This document shows positions 34,055 to 42,992 of a DNA stretch of 55,642 nucleotides, piece after piece. The notes below the pieces were generated by a model that saw only the letters and a program-made list of their open reading frames with translations, was not told the origin of the DNA and searched no databases. The position numbers and the translations under genes are program-made. Within the stretch, counting starts at the first letter, position 1; every line of letters starts with the position of its first letter. This stretch comes from an uncultured Bacteroidales bacterium. Lineage in GTDB: Bacteria > Bacteroidota > Bacteroidia > Bacteroidales > F082. The stretch covers positions 1 to 55,642 of the forward strand of contig CALEMB010000007.1 in assembly GCA_937902805.1 (NCBI GenBank), read 5' to 3'.

Positions 34055-34092
34055 AAAAACAAAATAAAGCAGTCCATATTCAAAAAAATAAT

Positions 34093-34100
34093 TATCTTTG
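34093..34100 (+). promoter_or_regulatory. -7 box for the carrier/BtrH/ABC cassette
   Basis: TATCTTTG is an exact TAnnTTTG, 7 bases before the ATG at 34108. The cassette therefore has its own promoter and need not depend on the polyene operon. Confidence 0.55.
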
Positions 34101-34107
34101 CAGTGTT

Positions 34108-34365
34108 ATGGAAGTCGATATCTTAAAATTGAAAAAAGAAATAATAGAAGTTCTAAATCTTGAGGAAATAACACCAGAAGACATAGATGAGAATGCTCCG
34201 TTGTTCGGTGTGGAAGGATTAGGGCTCGACTCGATTGATGTATTGGAACTAATAGTCTTGATGCAGAATAACTATGATATAAAGATTACAGACCCCAATC
34301 AAGGTGAAAAAATATTCACCTCGGTCAATACGATGGCGGAATATATCAGAAATCAGAAAAAGTGA
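34108..34365 (+). CDS. Acyl carrier protein (third, cassette carrier)
   Basis: 85 residues. Ser42 in GLGLDSIDVLEL is the phosphopantetheine site. It is clearly a close relative of the carrier at 19142 (same EDIDENAPLFG and ITDPNQGEKIF blocks), but its codons are much more AT-rich. It is the first gene of a cassette with a BtrH-like transferase 13 bases downstream, so it is probably the donor carrier for that enzyme. Confidence 0.92.
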   Translation: MEVDILKLKKEIIEVLNLEEITPEDIDENAPLFGVEGLGLDSIDVLELIVLMQNNYDIKITDPNQGEKIFTSVNTMAEYIRNQKK

Positions 34366-34378
34366 AAGGGGAATCGTT

Positions 34379-35416
34379 ATGATAACAGGTTATCCAAACC
34401 AAAGAAGGCGAAACTGTGAAACTGGAGTTCTAGCCAATATGTTGGAGTGGTATGGCATCACTTTAAGCGAAGAGATGCTTTTCGGGATAGGGTCGGGGTT
34501 GTATTTTATGTATTCGCCTATTCTATCAGTGGATGGTACGTGTTATCCCTTGATGAGACTTCAGCCGGTGGAGATGGTGAAAAGGGTGGCGGAAAGGCTT
34601 AAACTGGATATTCGTGTCAAAAGCTTTGGTGAAAATAAAAGAAGAGCCACGGCTGTTTTGGATCGTATTGTTAGTAGGGATATTCCTGTTGGAGTGGTTT
34701 TGAATGTAAAAGGGCTTTCCTATTTCAATGTGTCGGGCATGGAGAGCGACTTTAATGGTCATATTGTTACGATCATTGGAATGGATGACAAAGACTATAT
34801 CGTTGCGGAAACGGATAGTAGATTGGCGTCTGATGAATACTTTAGAGTAGAGAAGGATATTATAAGTGATATCCGTTTTTCTCCAGGCATAGGCGCTCCG
34901 CATGGAAAGATATTTTGGATGGAGTCATCTGGTGATATAAATCCAATTGCCACAAGATTAAAGGAAGCCGTGACGCTGGGTTTGGAAGAGAGTTGCAACA
35001 AGTTTTTGCGAACGATACTTCCGCATTATGGAGTTAAGGGACTGCATTATTTCGCAAATGACTTGCGGACATGGGAAAAAAGATTCAACAGTAGGGAAAT
35101 CTCATATAAACTAATGTGGTATTACCGCCTGATAGAACGCGCCGGAACGGGTGGTTCGGGATATAGGTATATATACAGGGATTTTCTGAAAGAGGCATCA
35201 CAGCTTTTTGAGAGCGAAGTGTTGGATGATTGCGCGCAAATGATGAATCTTTCCGCTGAACATTGGAGGCTTTTCAATGTTGAAGGGCGTCGATTTATAA
35301 AGAGCAAGGATGTCGAAGTATTGCGGGGGATGGCAGATATAATTGATCAAATAGGAGAATATGAATATGAAACTTTTTTCAAGATCCAAAAAGAATTCCT
35401 TGGTCACAGGAAGTGA
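34379..35416 (+). CDS. BtrH-like acyl-ACP-dependent acyltransferase
   Basis: 345 residues from the ATG at 34379, which has a strong AAAGGGG site 7 bases upstream. The N-terminal half matches the BtrH N-terminal domain: Cys13 in RRNCETGVLANML, the FGIGSGLYF loop, His128 in NGHIVTIIG and Asp146 in VAETD, forming a papain-like Cys-His-Asp set. The C-terminal half is helical (DUF4872-like). In butirosin synthesis BtrH moves an acyl group from a carrier protein to an amino sugar. Next to an ACP and an acyl synthetase the same chemistry is likely, with an unknown acceptor. Confidence 0.78.
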   Translation: MITGYPNQRRRNCETGVLANMLEWYGITLSEEMLFGIGSGLYFMYSPILSVDGTCYPLMRLQPVEMVKRVAERLKLDIRVKSFGENKRRATAVLDRIVSRDIPVGVVLNVKGLSYFNVSGMESDFNGHIVTIIGMDDKDYIVAETDSRLASDEYFRVEKDIISDIRFSPGIGAPHGKIFWMESSGDINPIATRLKEAVTLGLEESCNKFLRTILPHYGVKGLHYFANDLRTWEKRFNSREISYKLMWYYRLIERAGTGGSGYRYIYRDFLKEASQLFESEVLDDCAQMMNLSAEHWRLFNVEGRRFIKSKDVEVLRGMADIIDQIGEYEYETFFKIQKEFLGHRK

Positions 35417-37196
35417 CTATTGCGCAGATTTCCCGCCTAGAATCTTTGATTTGATTGAATACTATAATGCGCATTATGGGAATAAAAGTTGCTTATTTGC
35501 ATATAAGCAAAAAGGACAATGGGTAAAGTATAGTGGGAAGGATATTGCCAACATGGTTGAGACTGTGAGTATGTCGCTGATACAGTTAGGGGTGCAAAAA
35601 AACGACAGAGTCGCAATCATGGTGGACAGTAATCCCCATTGGAACGTAATTGATTTTGCAATTCAACAAGTGGGAGGTATCGTTGTGCCTTTACACACGA
35701 ATATAGGGTTGACGGATTTGTCATACATTATAAATCATTGTAAACCCAAGGCCTTTTTTGTCAGGGATAAAGGGCTGATGGATAAGGTGATCAAAGCGAA
35801 TGGAGGCGTTTGTCCAGAAATCATAATCAGTATTAGACCTGCGGATGGGGCTATTGCCTATGACCATCTTGCAGAGCTTGTTCAAGGAAAGCCAGAATTG
35901 AAAGAAGCGTTAAAGGTGGCGATGGAAGGGGTGGTTCCTGATGACATAGTAACGATAGTCTATACTTCAGGAACAACAGGAGAGCCTAAAGGCGTTATGC
36001 TGAGTCATGGGAATATTGTGAGCAATATGGCGTACAATGTCAATTGTGTGCCAAGAATAGAACGAGCAGTCAGCCATTTGCCGTTGTCGCATATTTTTGA
36101 GCGTTGGATACAATATATTCGGATATATTGCGGTATAGAGATTTATTATGCTGAAAATGTGGCGACGGTTCTTCGGGACGTGCAAACATTGCGTGCCAAT
36201 AGTTTTTCGACAGTTCCCCGAGTCATCGAGAAGATGTATGAGTATTTTTTACAAAGCGGGGAAAGAAAAAAAGGAATAAACAAGAAACTGTTTTATAAGG
36301 CGGTGGAAATAGCTAACAAGTATGATGAAACCGGCAATAATGTAGGCCTGGGAACCAAGTTGAAGGTAGCATGGTTAAGAAGGTTTTTAGAAGAGGATAT
36401 ACGAAATGTATTTGGAGGAGAGCTGGTGTTTATCACTTCAGGTAGTGCTTCTTTAAAGCCTCATCTTGTGAAGTTTTTTTCTGCTTTGGGTTTTCCAGCG
36501 GAGGAAGGTTATGGTATGACGGAAACATCGCCCACGATAAGTAGCACCAATCTGCCACTAGGAAAGATAAAGGCAGGTTCTGTTGGGCTGCCTTGTGCTA
36601 ATTTGGATGTAAAGATTGATGAAGTAACAAAAGAGATATTGGTTAAGGGCCCTTCCGTGATGAAGGGTTATTATCACGATGAAGAAAAAACCAAGGCGGT
36701 GTTCGACTCCGAAGGCTATTTCCACACAGGAGATATGGGAGAGTTTGACGATGATGGTTTTTTGTTTATCAAGGGTCGGATCAATGATATGTTCAAGACC
36801 TCGATGGGAGTGTTTGTTGTGCCCGCTTTCATTGAAGAGAAACTATGTGAGTCGCCCTATATAAGCAAGGCGCTTGTGGTAGGTGAAGGGCAACGTTTTG
36901 TTGCATCTATCATTGTGCCAGATTTTCAGTTGCTTTCGGCATGGTGTAAAAATCAGGGAATGCAATTCGATAGTGTGGAACAGATGGTTGAAGATACGAG
37001 GGTGAAGAAATTTATGGAGAAAGAGGTCAATGCATGCAATGCTACATTAGGAAGCAAAGTGAAAGTGCGTCGATTCAAATTAATTGACCATGATTGGACC
37101 GTGGAAAACGGAGAACTGACACCCAGTTATAAATTGCGTCGCAAGGTGATAATAGAGAGAAACAGGAGTGTTGTAGACTATCTTTTTAAAGATTAA
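35367..37196 (+). CDS. Long-chain acyl-CoA/acyl-ACP synthetase (AMP-binding)
   Basis: 609 residues from the ATG at 35367 (AGGAG 9 bases upstream; an ATG two codons earlier is too close to it). ANL superfamily: TIVYTSGTTGEPKGVMLSH binds ATP, followed by HLPLSHIFER, EGYGMTETSP, GYFHTGDMGEFD and KGRINDMFKTSMG. The LPLSH-IFER form is typical of FadD15-type long-chain ligases. It would activate a fatty acid for the cassette's carrier protein. It overlaps the BtrH-like gene by 50 bases. Confidence 0.88.
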   Translation: MKLFSRSKKNSLVTGSDYCADFPPRIFDLIEYYNAHYGNKSCLFAYKQKGQWVKYSGKDIANMVETVSMSLIQLGVQKNDRVAIMVDSNPHWNVIDFAIQQVGGIVVPLHTNIGLTDLSYIINHCKPKAFFVRDKGLMDKVIKANGGVCPEIIISIRPADGAIAYDHLAELVQGKPELKEALKVAMEGVVPDDIVTIVYTSGTTGEPKGVMLSHGNIVSNMAYNVNCVPRIERAVSHLPLSHIFERWIQYIRIYCGIEIYYAENVATVLRDVQTLRANSFSTVPRVIEKMYEYFLQSGERKKGINKKLFYKAVEIANKYDETGNNVGLGTKLKVAWLRRFLEEDIRNVFGGELVFITSGSASLKPHLVKFFSALGFPAEEGYGMTETSPTISSTNLPLGKIKAGSVGLPCANLDVKIDEVTKEILVKGPSVMKGYYHDEEKTKAVFDSEGYFHTGDMGEFDDDGFLFIKGRINDMFKTSMGVFVVPAFIEEKLCESPYISKALVVGEGQRFVASIIVPDFQLLSAWCKNQGMQFDSVEQMVEDTRVKKFMEKEVNACNATLGSKVKVRRFKLIDHDWTVENGELTPSYKLRRKVIIERNRSVVDYLFKD

Positions 37197-37230
37197 AGTT
37201 TTAGGTTATTAACGTTATAATAATAAGGCC

Positions 37231-38631
37231 TTGGAAAAACGTGAAAAAAAGGGAAAACCTGTAGTTTATCAAAGCCGAAATGTATTATATGAGTTGATCC
37301 GGCGAATCGTTCAGTTTGGGATTCGTTGCCATTATAGTGGGTTGTATATTCATGGGAAGGAGAATATGCCGAAAGGCGGTTCATACATCATGGCGCCATG
37401 CCATCAACAAACGATAATGGATGCATTGATGATGTTGAAGATTTCGTCAAAGACACCGGTTTTTCTTACAAGAGCTGATATTTTTGCAACCAAGATAATA
37501 CAAAAAACCCGTGCTTTTCTTAGAATTCTGCCCGTTTATCGTGTCCGTGACGGGGTGGAAGGGCTTAAAAAAAATGTTTGGGTGTTTGAGACGTGCAGAG
37601 ATATTTTGTTGAATGGAATACCATTGTGTATGATGGCAGAAGGGCGTCACAATAACAGACATCATTTGCTTCCGCTGGGGAAAGGTATTTCGCGTATCGC
37701 ATGTGAAACCCAGCGTTTGATGCCCGAGGAGCCTCTTTTTATCGTACCTATTGGTATTGATTATGACACCTATGAACGCCCTTATGGCAATGTGGTGGTG
37801 AACGTTGGTAAGCCCATCGCCGTCCAGTCTTTTATGGTTTCTTATGAAAGGAATGAGGCACAGACATTCAATGACATACGAGAAAAACTTGCAGAAGCGA
37901 TGAAGTCGTTGATGCTTGACATAAGCAGCGAGGTCCACTATGAAGAGATATATACACTTTGTAATGTTTTGAACAAGCAAGAAAGAGAGAAGATGGGAGT
38001 GCGAGACTCGATTTGGAATCGGTTTTTGGCCAGGCAAAGAATTGCGTGTCGGATGGATAAGATGGAAGATGGGGATAAGTTGAATACTTTGGTAGGGTTG
38101 GTCAAACGATATTCTAACTTGTGTGCGGGGTTGAGACTTGATGCTCGCATACCAGCGGAACATTGGGGCTTGTTTACGACAGTGGTCTCATTTCTTTTAT
38201 GTGTTGCTTCTGTTTTTGTGATGGTCAGTGTCCCGGTAATCCGGATGTCGGCATTGTTCTGGATGCTTTGTTATCCTATAGCTTTCGTTCCTACGAATTT
38301 GTTGTTCAAGAAGATGCCAATTGACTCTCAATTCAAGAGTTCATTCAATTTTATTTTCCGTTACTTTTTTTCAATACTCTATTCGATTGTGATAGGTATT
38401 GTATTAACCAAGACTAATGGATTATGGATGAGTGGGATTGTGGATATTGGGGGATGGTGGGGACTGGTCTCGCTGGCCCTGGTTGTTTTGGGAGCGGCAC
38501 TGAGCGGACGGGTGATTAGTTGGGTAAGGAGGGTGATGGAGAATGGCTTTTACTGGTTGTTGCGACTGGTTAAGCGTAATAAAATGAAAGAGTTGGAGAA
38601 GCTTCTTGATAAAATGAGTGTAATTATTTGA
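37231..38631 (+). CDS. Membrane-bound PlsC-family acyltransferase
   Basis: 466 residues; TTG start at 37231 with AAGG just before it, since no earlier in-frame ATG exists. Acyltransferase domain in the N-terminal half: MAPCHQQTIMDALMM (catalytic His and Asp with five residues between) and CMMAEGRHNNRHHLLPLGKG. The C-terminal 150 residues hold about four hydrophobic helices (FTTVVSFLLCVASVFVMV, then three more). It probably acylates a membrane glycerolipid or the cassette product before export. Confidence 0.82.
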   Translation: MEKREKKGKPVVYQSRNVLYELIRRIVQFGIRCHYSGLYIHGKENMPKGGSYIMAPCHQQTIMDALMMLKISSKTPVFLTRADIFATKIIQKTRAFLRILPVYRVRDGVEGLKKNVWVFETCRDILLNGIPLCMMAEGRHNNRHHLLPLGKGISRIACETQRLMPEEPLFIVPIGIDYDTYERPYGNVVVNVGKPIAVQSFMVSYERNEAQTFNDIREKLAEAMKSLMLDISSEVHYEEIYTLCNVLNKQEREKMGVRDSIWNRFLARQRIACRMDKMEDGDKLNTLVGLVKRYSNLCAGLRLDARIPAEHWGLFTTVVSFLLCVASVFVMVSVPVIRMSALFWMLCYPIAFVPTNLLFKKMPIDSQFKSSFNFIFRYFFSILYSIVIGIVLTKTNGLWMSGIVDIGGWWGLVSLALVVLGAALSGRVISWVRRVMENGFYWLLRLVKRNKMKELEKLLDKMSVII

Positions 38632-38642
38632 ATCAAATCAAT

Positions 38643-39401
38643 ATGTCGGCAATAGTTTTGCGAATAGATCATCTCAGGAAAACTTACCGAAGTATCAAAA
38701 GAGAGGTACTTTCTGGTTTGAGTATGAGCATTGGAAAAGGTGAGATTTATGGTTTTCTTGGTCCGAATGGTGCCGGTAAGACGACTACGGTCAATATTCT
38801 TACAGGGTTATTGAAAGAAGACAGCGGCGTTGTTGAGATTTTTGGCGAAAGTGAACCAAATGAGAGAAGGAAAGTGATGAAAAGAGTGGGCGTAGTACCG
38901 CAGAGCATAGCCATATACTCGGAGTTGACGGCATACGAGAACTTGTATTTTTTCGGGTCGCTATACGGAATGTCGCGTGGAGAAGTGACCAAAAGTGGAG
39001 ATGAGTTACTTCAGATGTTTGGACTTGAGGAATTCCGAGACAAAAAAGTGGGGGCGTTTTCAGGAGGAATGAAACGCATGGTTAACCTTATGGTGGGTAT
39101 TTTGCATAGCCCTGATTTTTTGATACTAGACGAACCGACAGTAGGGATAGATGTTCAATCGAAGGTGCTTATTTTGGAATATTTGAAGATTTTGAATAAT
39201 GGTGGGACAACGATTCTTTATACTTCCCACGATATGGAAGAGGCAGAGCATCTTTGTAGCAGGGTGGGGATTATTGATGGTGGAAAACTGGTTGCAGAAG
39301 GCACTCCTGAAGAGTTGATCAATGGGGTAGTAGGATGTTCGGACTTGCAGTCGGTTTATTTGTCGTTAACTGGGAAACAACTTAGGATAAAGGAGGGTTA
39401 A
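38643..39401 (+). CDS. ABC transporter ATP-binding subunit
   Basis: 252 residues from the ATG at 38643 (a TTG five codons earlier overlaps the acyltransferase stop). Walker A GPNGAGKTT, signature FSGGMKR, Walker B FLILDEPTVGID and the switch histidine in YTSHDMEEAE are all intact. It is of the ABC-2 export type. It lies 4 bases before its permease partner. Confidence 0.93.
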   Translation: MSAIVLRIDHLRKTYRSIKREVLSGLSMSIGKGEIYGFLGPNGAGKTTTVNILTGLLKEDSGVVEIFGESEPNERRKVMKRVGVVPQSIAIYSELTAYENLYFFGSLYGMSRGEVTKSGDELLQMFGLEEFRDKKVGAFSGGMKRMVNLMVGILHSPDFLILDEPTVGIDVQSKVLILEYLKILNNGGTTILYTSHDMEEAEHLCSRVGIIDGGKLVAEGTPEELINGVVGCSDLQSVYLSLTGKQLRIKEG

Positions 39402-39405
39402 AGTG

Positions 39406-40695
39406 ATGAGAAAGTTATTGGCTTTAATGTATAAGGACATACTTTTGCTGATTAGGGATCGGGCAGGGGTTGTGTTTCTTTTTGTCATGCCGCTTGTTTT
39501 GGTGTTGGTGATGACGGGTATTGGTGACGGGGCATTGCAAAGTGCGTCGCGGAAAAACATACCGGTACTTGTTCTGGATCTGGATGGCGGAGAAGTGGGA
39601 CGTTTTGTTCTTGATAATTTACAAGAACTGGATATGTTTGATGTTGTCCTTGCCGATTCTTTGGCGTCGGAACAAGGGGTGCAGAGGATGATCCAAGATG
39701 GTAAATACTTGATGGGAGTATGTGTTCCTCCGAATACGACGATTGCCGTACAGGAAATGATACAGTCCGAGTTGTCGGCCATCGTTGGTTTTGATGATGG
39801 AGCCGATTTGGAGCATCATGAGGTTGGAGATTTCGTATTCCCGAACATTAAAGTGTTTATTGATCCTACGATGAATAACACGTTTCGTACCACGATGCTT
39901 ACCTTTCTTCGTGAGTCTTCGTTACGGATAGAAATACAAGCGCTTCGAACGACAATAGCAGAAAATGTTCAAGAATATGTTTCAGTTGATGGCGAAGGTG
40001 TTCAAATGCCTGATTTTAAGTCCATCGTTGTTGACGAGGTAGTGTGTTCTCCCGATTCTTTTAGGGCGGGTATTAATGTGACCGAGCACAATGTTCCTGC
40101 TTGGACATTGTTTGCCATATTTTTTATCGTGATTTCACTGGCTGGTGGTATGGTCAAAGAGCGTCTGGATGGAAGTTTTTCCCGTTTGGTAGCGATGTCG
40201 TGTAGCTATTGGTTGTATCTTGTGAGTAAGATATTGGTATATGAGACGGTATGTATCGTACAGTTTCTGCTGGTTTTGTTAATGGGGCGGACAGTTTTTC
40301 CTTTAGTGGGTTTGACGGTTTTCAGCATGCATGGAGCTTTTCTGCTCTGTCTTTTTATAGTCGTTTTTTGCGCTATCGCGGCGATAGGTATAGGTCTTGT
40401 TTTAGGCACTTTTGCTACCACGCAACAGCAAGCTTCGGTTTGTGGCGCTGTTTTGGTTGTGGTGTTATCGGCAATAGGCGGTATATGGGTGCCTCCGTTT
40501 TTAATGCCTCCGTTTTTGAATTCCATTAGTGGATATTCTCCTCTGAATTGGGGGTTGGAGGCTTTTTATGATGTAATACTGCGCGGACACGGCATCAACT
40601 CGATAATGCCTAATTGTTTGTTGCTTCTCGGATTGTCTGCTGTTTGTACCGTAGTTTCGATAATGGGTCTCAAGTCTTCTCGTCAAAATAAATGA
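39406..40695 (+). CDS. ABC-2 type transporter permease
   Basis: 429 residues from the ATG at 39406 (AGGAGG 9 bases upstream; a GTG one codon earlier is also possible). One helix near 20-38, a large extracytoplasmic region (about 40-230), then five hydrophobic segments from NVPAWTLFAIFFIVISLAGG onward. This is the ABC2_membrane_3 layout used for export of lipids, drugs or polymers. It probably exports the product of the ACP/BtrH/synthetase cassette. Confidence 0.88.
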   Translation: MRKLLALMYKDILLLIRDRAGVVFLFVMPLVLVLVMTGIGDGALQSASRKNIPVLVLDLDGGEVGRFVLDNLQELDMFDVVLADSLASEQGVQRMIQDGKYLMGVCVPPNTTIAVQEMIQSELSAIVGFDDGADLEHHEVGDFVFPNIKVFIDPTMNNTFRTTMLTFLRESSLRIEIQALRTTIAENVQEYVSVDGEGVQMPDFKSIVVDEVVCSPDSFRAGINVTEHNVPAWTLFAIFFIVISLAGGMVKERLDGSFSRLVAMSCSYWLYLVSKILVYETVCIVQFLLVLLMGRTVFPLVGLTVFSMHGAFLLCLFIVVFCAIAAIGIGLVLGTFATTQQQASVCGAVLVVVLSAIGGIWVPPFLMPPFLNSISGYSPLNWGLEAFYDVILRGHGINSIMPNCLLLLGLSAVCTVVSIMGLKSSRQNK

Positions 40696-40715
40696 ACTCA
40701 CAAAGATAAAACTAC

Positions 40716-40723
40716 TATCTTTG
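40716..40723 (+). promoter_or_regulatory. -7 box for gpsA, mirrored on the other strand
   Basis: TATCTTTG lies 19 bases before the gpsA ATG. At 40701-40708 the same octamer occurs on the minus strand, so the two form an 8-bp inverted repeat with a 7-base spacer. Confidence 0.55.
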
Positions 40724-40742
40724 CACAGATTTTTTGTTGCGT

Positions 40743-41759
40743 ATGGGAAACAATCCGCAGATTAATAAAGCCTCACGTTGTGCCGTCATCGGGCACGGCA
40801 GTTGGGCAACAGCCCTTGTCAAAGTGTTGACAACGAAAGAGTTGTCGGTGGGATGGTATGTCCGCAATGCCGATGTGCTTGAGTCGTTGCGTGTCGACGG
40901 TCGCAATTGCCGCTACCTCCCTGAGATAGAGTTTGATTTGAATCGTTTGCGCCTCTCCAACGACTTGAACGCAACAATTTCTGAGGCTGACATCATCTTT
41001 TTGGTCATGCCGGCGGCTTATCTGAAGTGTTATCTCTCCGATTTGCAAGTTTCTTTGGAAAACAAGATGGTGGTTTCGGCGGTGAAAGGCATCATTCCCG
41101 ACGAACACCAGTTTGTTATCGAATATATGAAACAACACTACGGCCTTTCCGACTCACAGTTGTGTTTTATCTGCGGTCCGACCCATGCCGAAGAGGTGGG
41201 GCATGGCCTACTCACCTATTTGACCTTGGCTTGCCACGATGTGGTAAACACCCGTGTTGTCGGTGAGAAACTTAAGACGCCTTTCATTAAAATCAGCTGC
41301 CATAAAGACATAGACTATCTGGAGCGTTCTTCCGTGTTGAAGAATATCTATGCCGTCATGGTGGGCATCGCCGTGGGCATGGGCTATGGCGACAATTTCA
41401 TCTCGGTTTTGGTGGCAAACTGCATCAAGGAGATGTACTATTTGCTGGATCCTCAGAGCATCAACGACCTCACCAAGTTCAGCCCGTCCAATTTCTTTGG
41501 CGACCTGTTGGTGTCGTGCTATTCGAGCCACAGCCGCAACCGCCAACTCGGCATGCTGATTGGTCGTGGCAACACAGTGAAGACCGCCTTGAACGAAATG
41601 ACGATGGTAGCCGAAGGTTATTTTGCTTCGGCCTTGTTGCCGTTATTGACAAAAGAACAAAGGATACACCTTCCCATAGCCGAGACCGCATACCAGGTGT
41701 TACACCAAGATGTTCCGGCCCGTAAGGCGATGAAAAACCTGGAAGACCTATTGTCCTAA
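40743..41759 (+). CDS. gpsA: Glycerol-3-phosphate dehydrogenase [NAD(P)+]
   Basis: 338 residues from the ATG at 40743. It makes sn-glycerol-3-phosphate for phospholipid synthesis. AVIGHGSWATALVKVL binds the nucleotide, SAVKGI and CGPTHAEEV are family signatures, and the catalytic lysine is in ERSSVLKNIYAV. The C-terminus overlaps the convergent zinc-ribbon gene by 12 bases. It is separated from the cassette upstream by its own promoter. Confidence 0.92.
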   Translation: MGNNPQINKASRCAVIGHGSWATALVKVLTTKELSVGWYVRNADVLESLRVDGRNCRYLPEIEFDLNRLRLSNDLNATISEADIIFLVMPAAYLKCYLSDLQVSLENKMVVSAVKGIIPDEHQFVIEYMKQHYGLSDSQLCFICGPTHAEEVGHGLLTYLTLACHDVVNTRVVGEKLKTPFIKISCHKDIDYLERSSVLKNIYAVMVGIAVGMGYGDNFISVLVANCIKEMYYLLDPQSINDLTKFSPSNFFGDLLVSCYSSHSRNRQLGMLIGRGNTVKTALNEMTMVAEGYFASALLPLLTKEQRIHLPIAETAYQVLHQDVPARKAMKNLEDLLS

Positions 41760-42857
41760 CAGGAAATACAATCCCGTAATAATTCCGGCAGCGATCAGTA
41801 TGGCCAAGATAACGCGCCATACCGATACTGGTGATGCGCCACCCACCTTGCCCGTTTGGCCGTTTACGGCAAACTGGTAGATTTTGTTCTTATATTTAAA
41901 TGATGAAATCCACACGGGCACCAAAAGGTATTTGTAGGTGATGTTGCTGAATATAGTCGAAAACCTGACCGAGTCGGAGCGGTTGGCATGCCAATGTCTG
42001 CGAACATAATCGGAGATGTTGGACCGGAGTCGCGATTGAATGGTGCCCTGTGCTTTTTCCCAGCCTTCTTTCAGGCCGATGGAATAACGTTCGGCAACGA
42101 AACCTGCCACAACTTGTGGTGAGTAGGGTACCAGTTTCGAGAAGTCGAAAGGTTCGCAGGACTTCACGCCCGAGTCTTCCTGTCGCTTGGAGGCCATCAC
42201 GGTGATGTCATCAAAGAACTCCTGATAAATACCATTGACGCGCATCCAATTCGTCTCGGTGCGGGAGTGACCGTCCTTGTCTTTCACCGTCTTGTCGTAA
42301 CCGGCACGGGCGGTGAAGTTGGAAGTGGTTTGTGCGTCATAAGTCCAATAGGGGAGATATACGCCTTGGAAGGCCTCTGGAGAAGCACTTTTCTTCGCTT
42401 CTCGTGGGGCAAACCATTTCTTCTTGAGCCATTGGGTGAAGCGCTCACCGGCTTGGTCCTTGGTAACTGCAAAAGGACATACGGCACCTGGTGCGATGGT
42501 GTTTTCTTTGGCGGCAGGCATCACGTTGGTGGAACCACAAAAGGGACATACAGCAGCAGTTTCAAGAGCATCATAGATGGTAACGGCACCGCATTGTTTG
42601 CATTGCACCGATTTTTTCTGTTCGCCCCAGTTGAAACTCGCAGTATGTATGGCCGATTCGAAATCCATCTCGCAGATTTCGCTTCCCTCTTCTGGTTTGG
42701 GCAACTCATGCGTATAACCGCAATATTCACAGTGCAACATGCCCTTTGCAGGGTCAAAAGTCACGGTGGCCCCGCAGTTGGGGCATTTTTTATCGGTTTC
42801 TTTCTCTGTTGTTTCCGAAAGAATCTGCTCTTCAAAATTGTTGTGTTGTTCCGACAT
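41748..42857 (-). CDS. Zinc-ribbon protein with C-terminal membrane anchor
   Basis: 369 residues. Four CxxC pairs form two zinc ribbons: Cys25/28 with Cys43/46 and Cys86/89 with Cys104/107. A long middle domain (about 125-335) has YLPYWTYDAQT and LVPVWISSFKYKNK, seen in a widespread family of unknown function that is often encoded with SPFH-domain proteins. One hydrophobic helix near 345-365 ends the protein. Role unknown; a membrane-quality or stress link is only a guess. Confidence 0.75.
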   Translation of the reverse strand: MSEQHNNFEEQILSETTEKETDKKCPNCGATVTFDPAKGMLHCEYCGYTHELPKPEEGSEICEMDFESAIHTASFNWGEQKKSVQCKQCGAVTIYDALETAAVCPFCGSTNVMPAAKENTIAPGAVCPFAVTKDQAGERFTQWLKKKWFAPREAKKSASPEAFQGVYLPYWTYDAQTTSNFTARAGYDKTVKDKDGHSRTETNWMRVNGIYQEFFDDITVMASKRQEDSGVKSCEPFDFSKLVPYSPQVVAGFVAERYSIGLKEGWEKAQGTIQSRLRSNISDYVRRHWHANRSDSVRFSTIFSNITYKYLLVPVWISSFKYKNKIYQFAVNGQTGKVGGASPVSVWRVILAILIAAGIITGLYFLLGQ

Positions 42858-42886
42858 AATCGGTGTTTTTGGTCGTTATTTGAGCG

Positions 42887-42894
42887 CAAAAATA
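42887..42894 (-). promoter_or_regulatory. -7 box for the zinc-ribbon gene
   Basis: Minus-strand TATTTTTG, an exact TAnnTTTG, 29 bases before the ATG. Confidence 0.5.
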
Positions 42895-42934
42895 GAGGTT
42901 ACCAACAGATATGTCAAGAAAAACGGCAAAAACC

Positions 42935-42966
42935 TTTGTAGACAAAAGGAATTATTTCTATTTTTG
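42935..42966 (+). promoter_or_regulatory. Full promoter of the susC-susD-PNGase F-like operon
   Basis: TTTG at 42935-42938, a 20-base spacer, then TATTTTTG at 42959-42966. This is the best match to the Bacteroidota -33/-7 consensus in the window. The leader to the susC ATG is about 20-25 bases. No nearby SusR, hybrid two-component or anti-sigma/ECF pair is seen. Confidence 0.7.
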
Positions 42967-42992
42967 TCCCCAAAGTTTCAAATTTTATCTTT

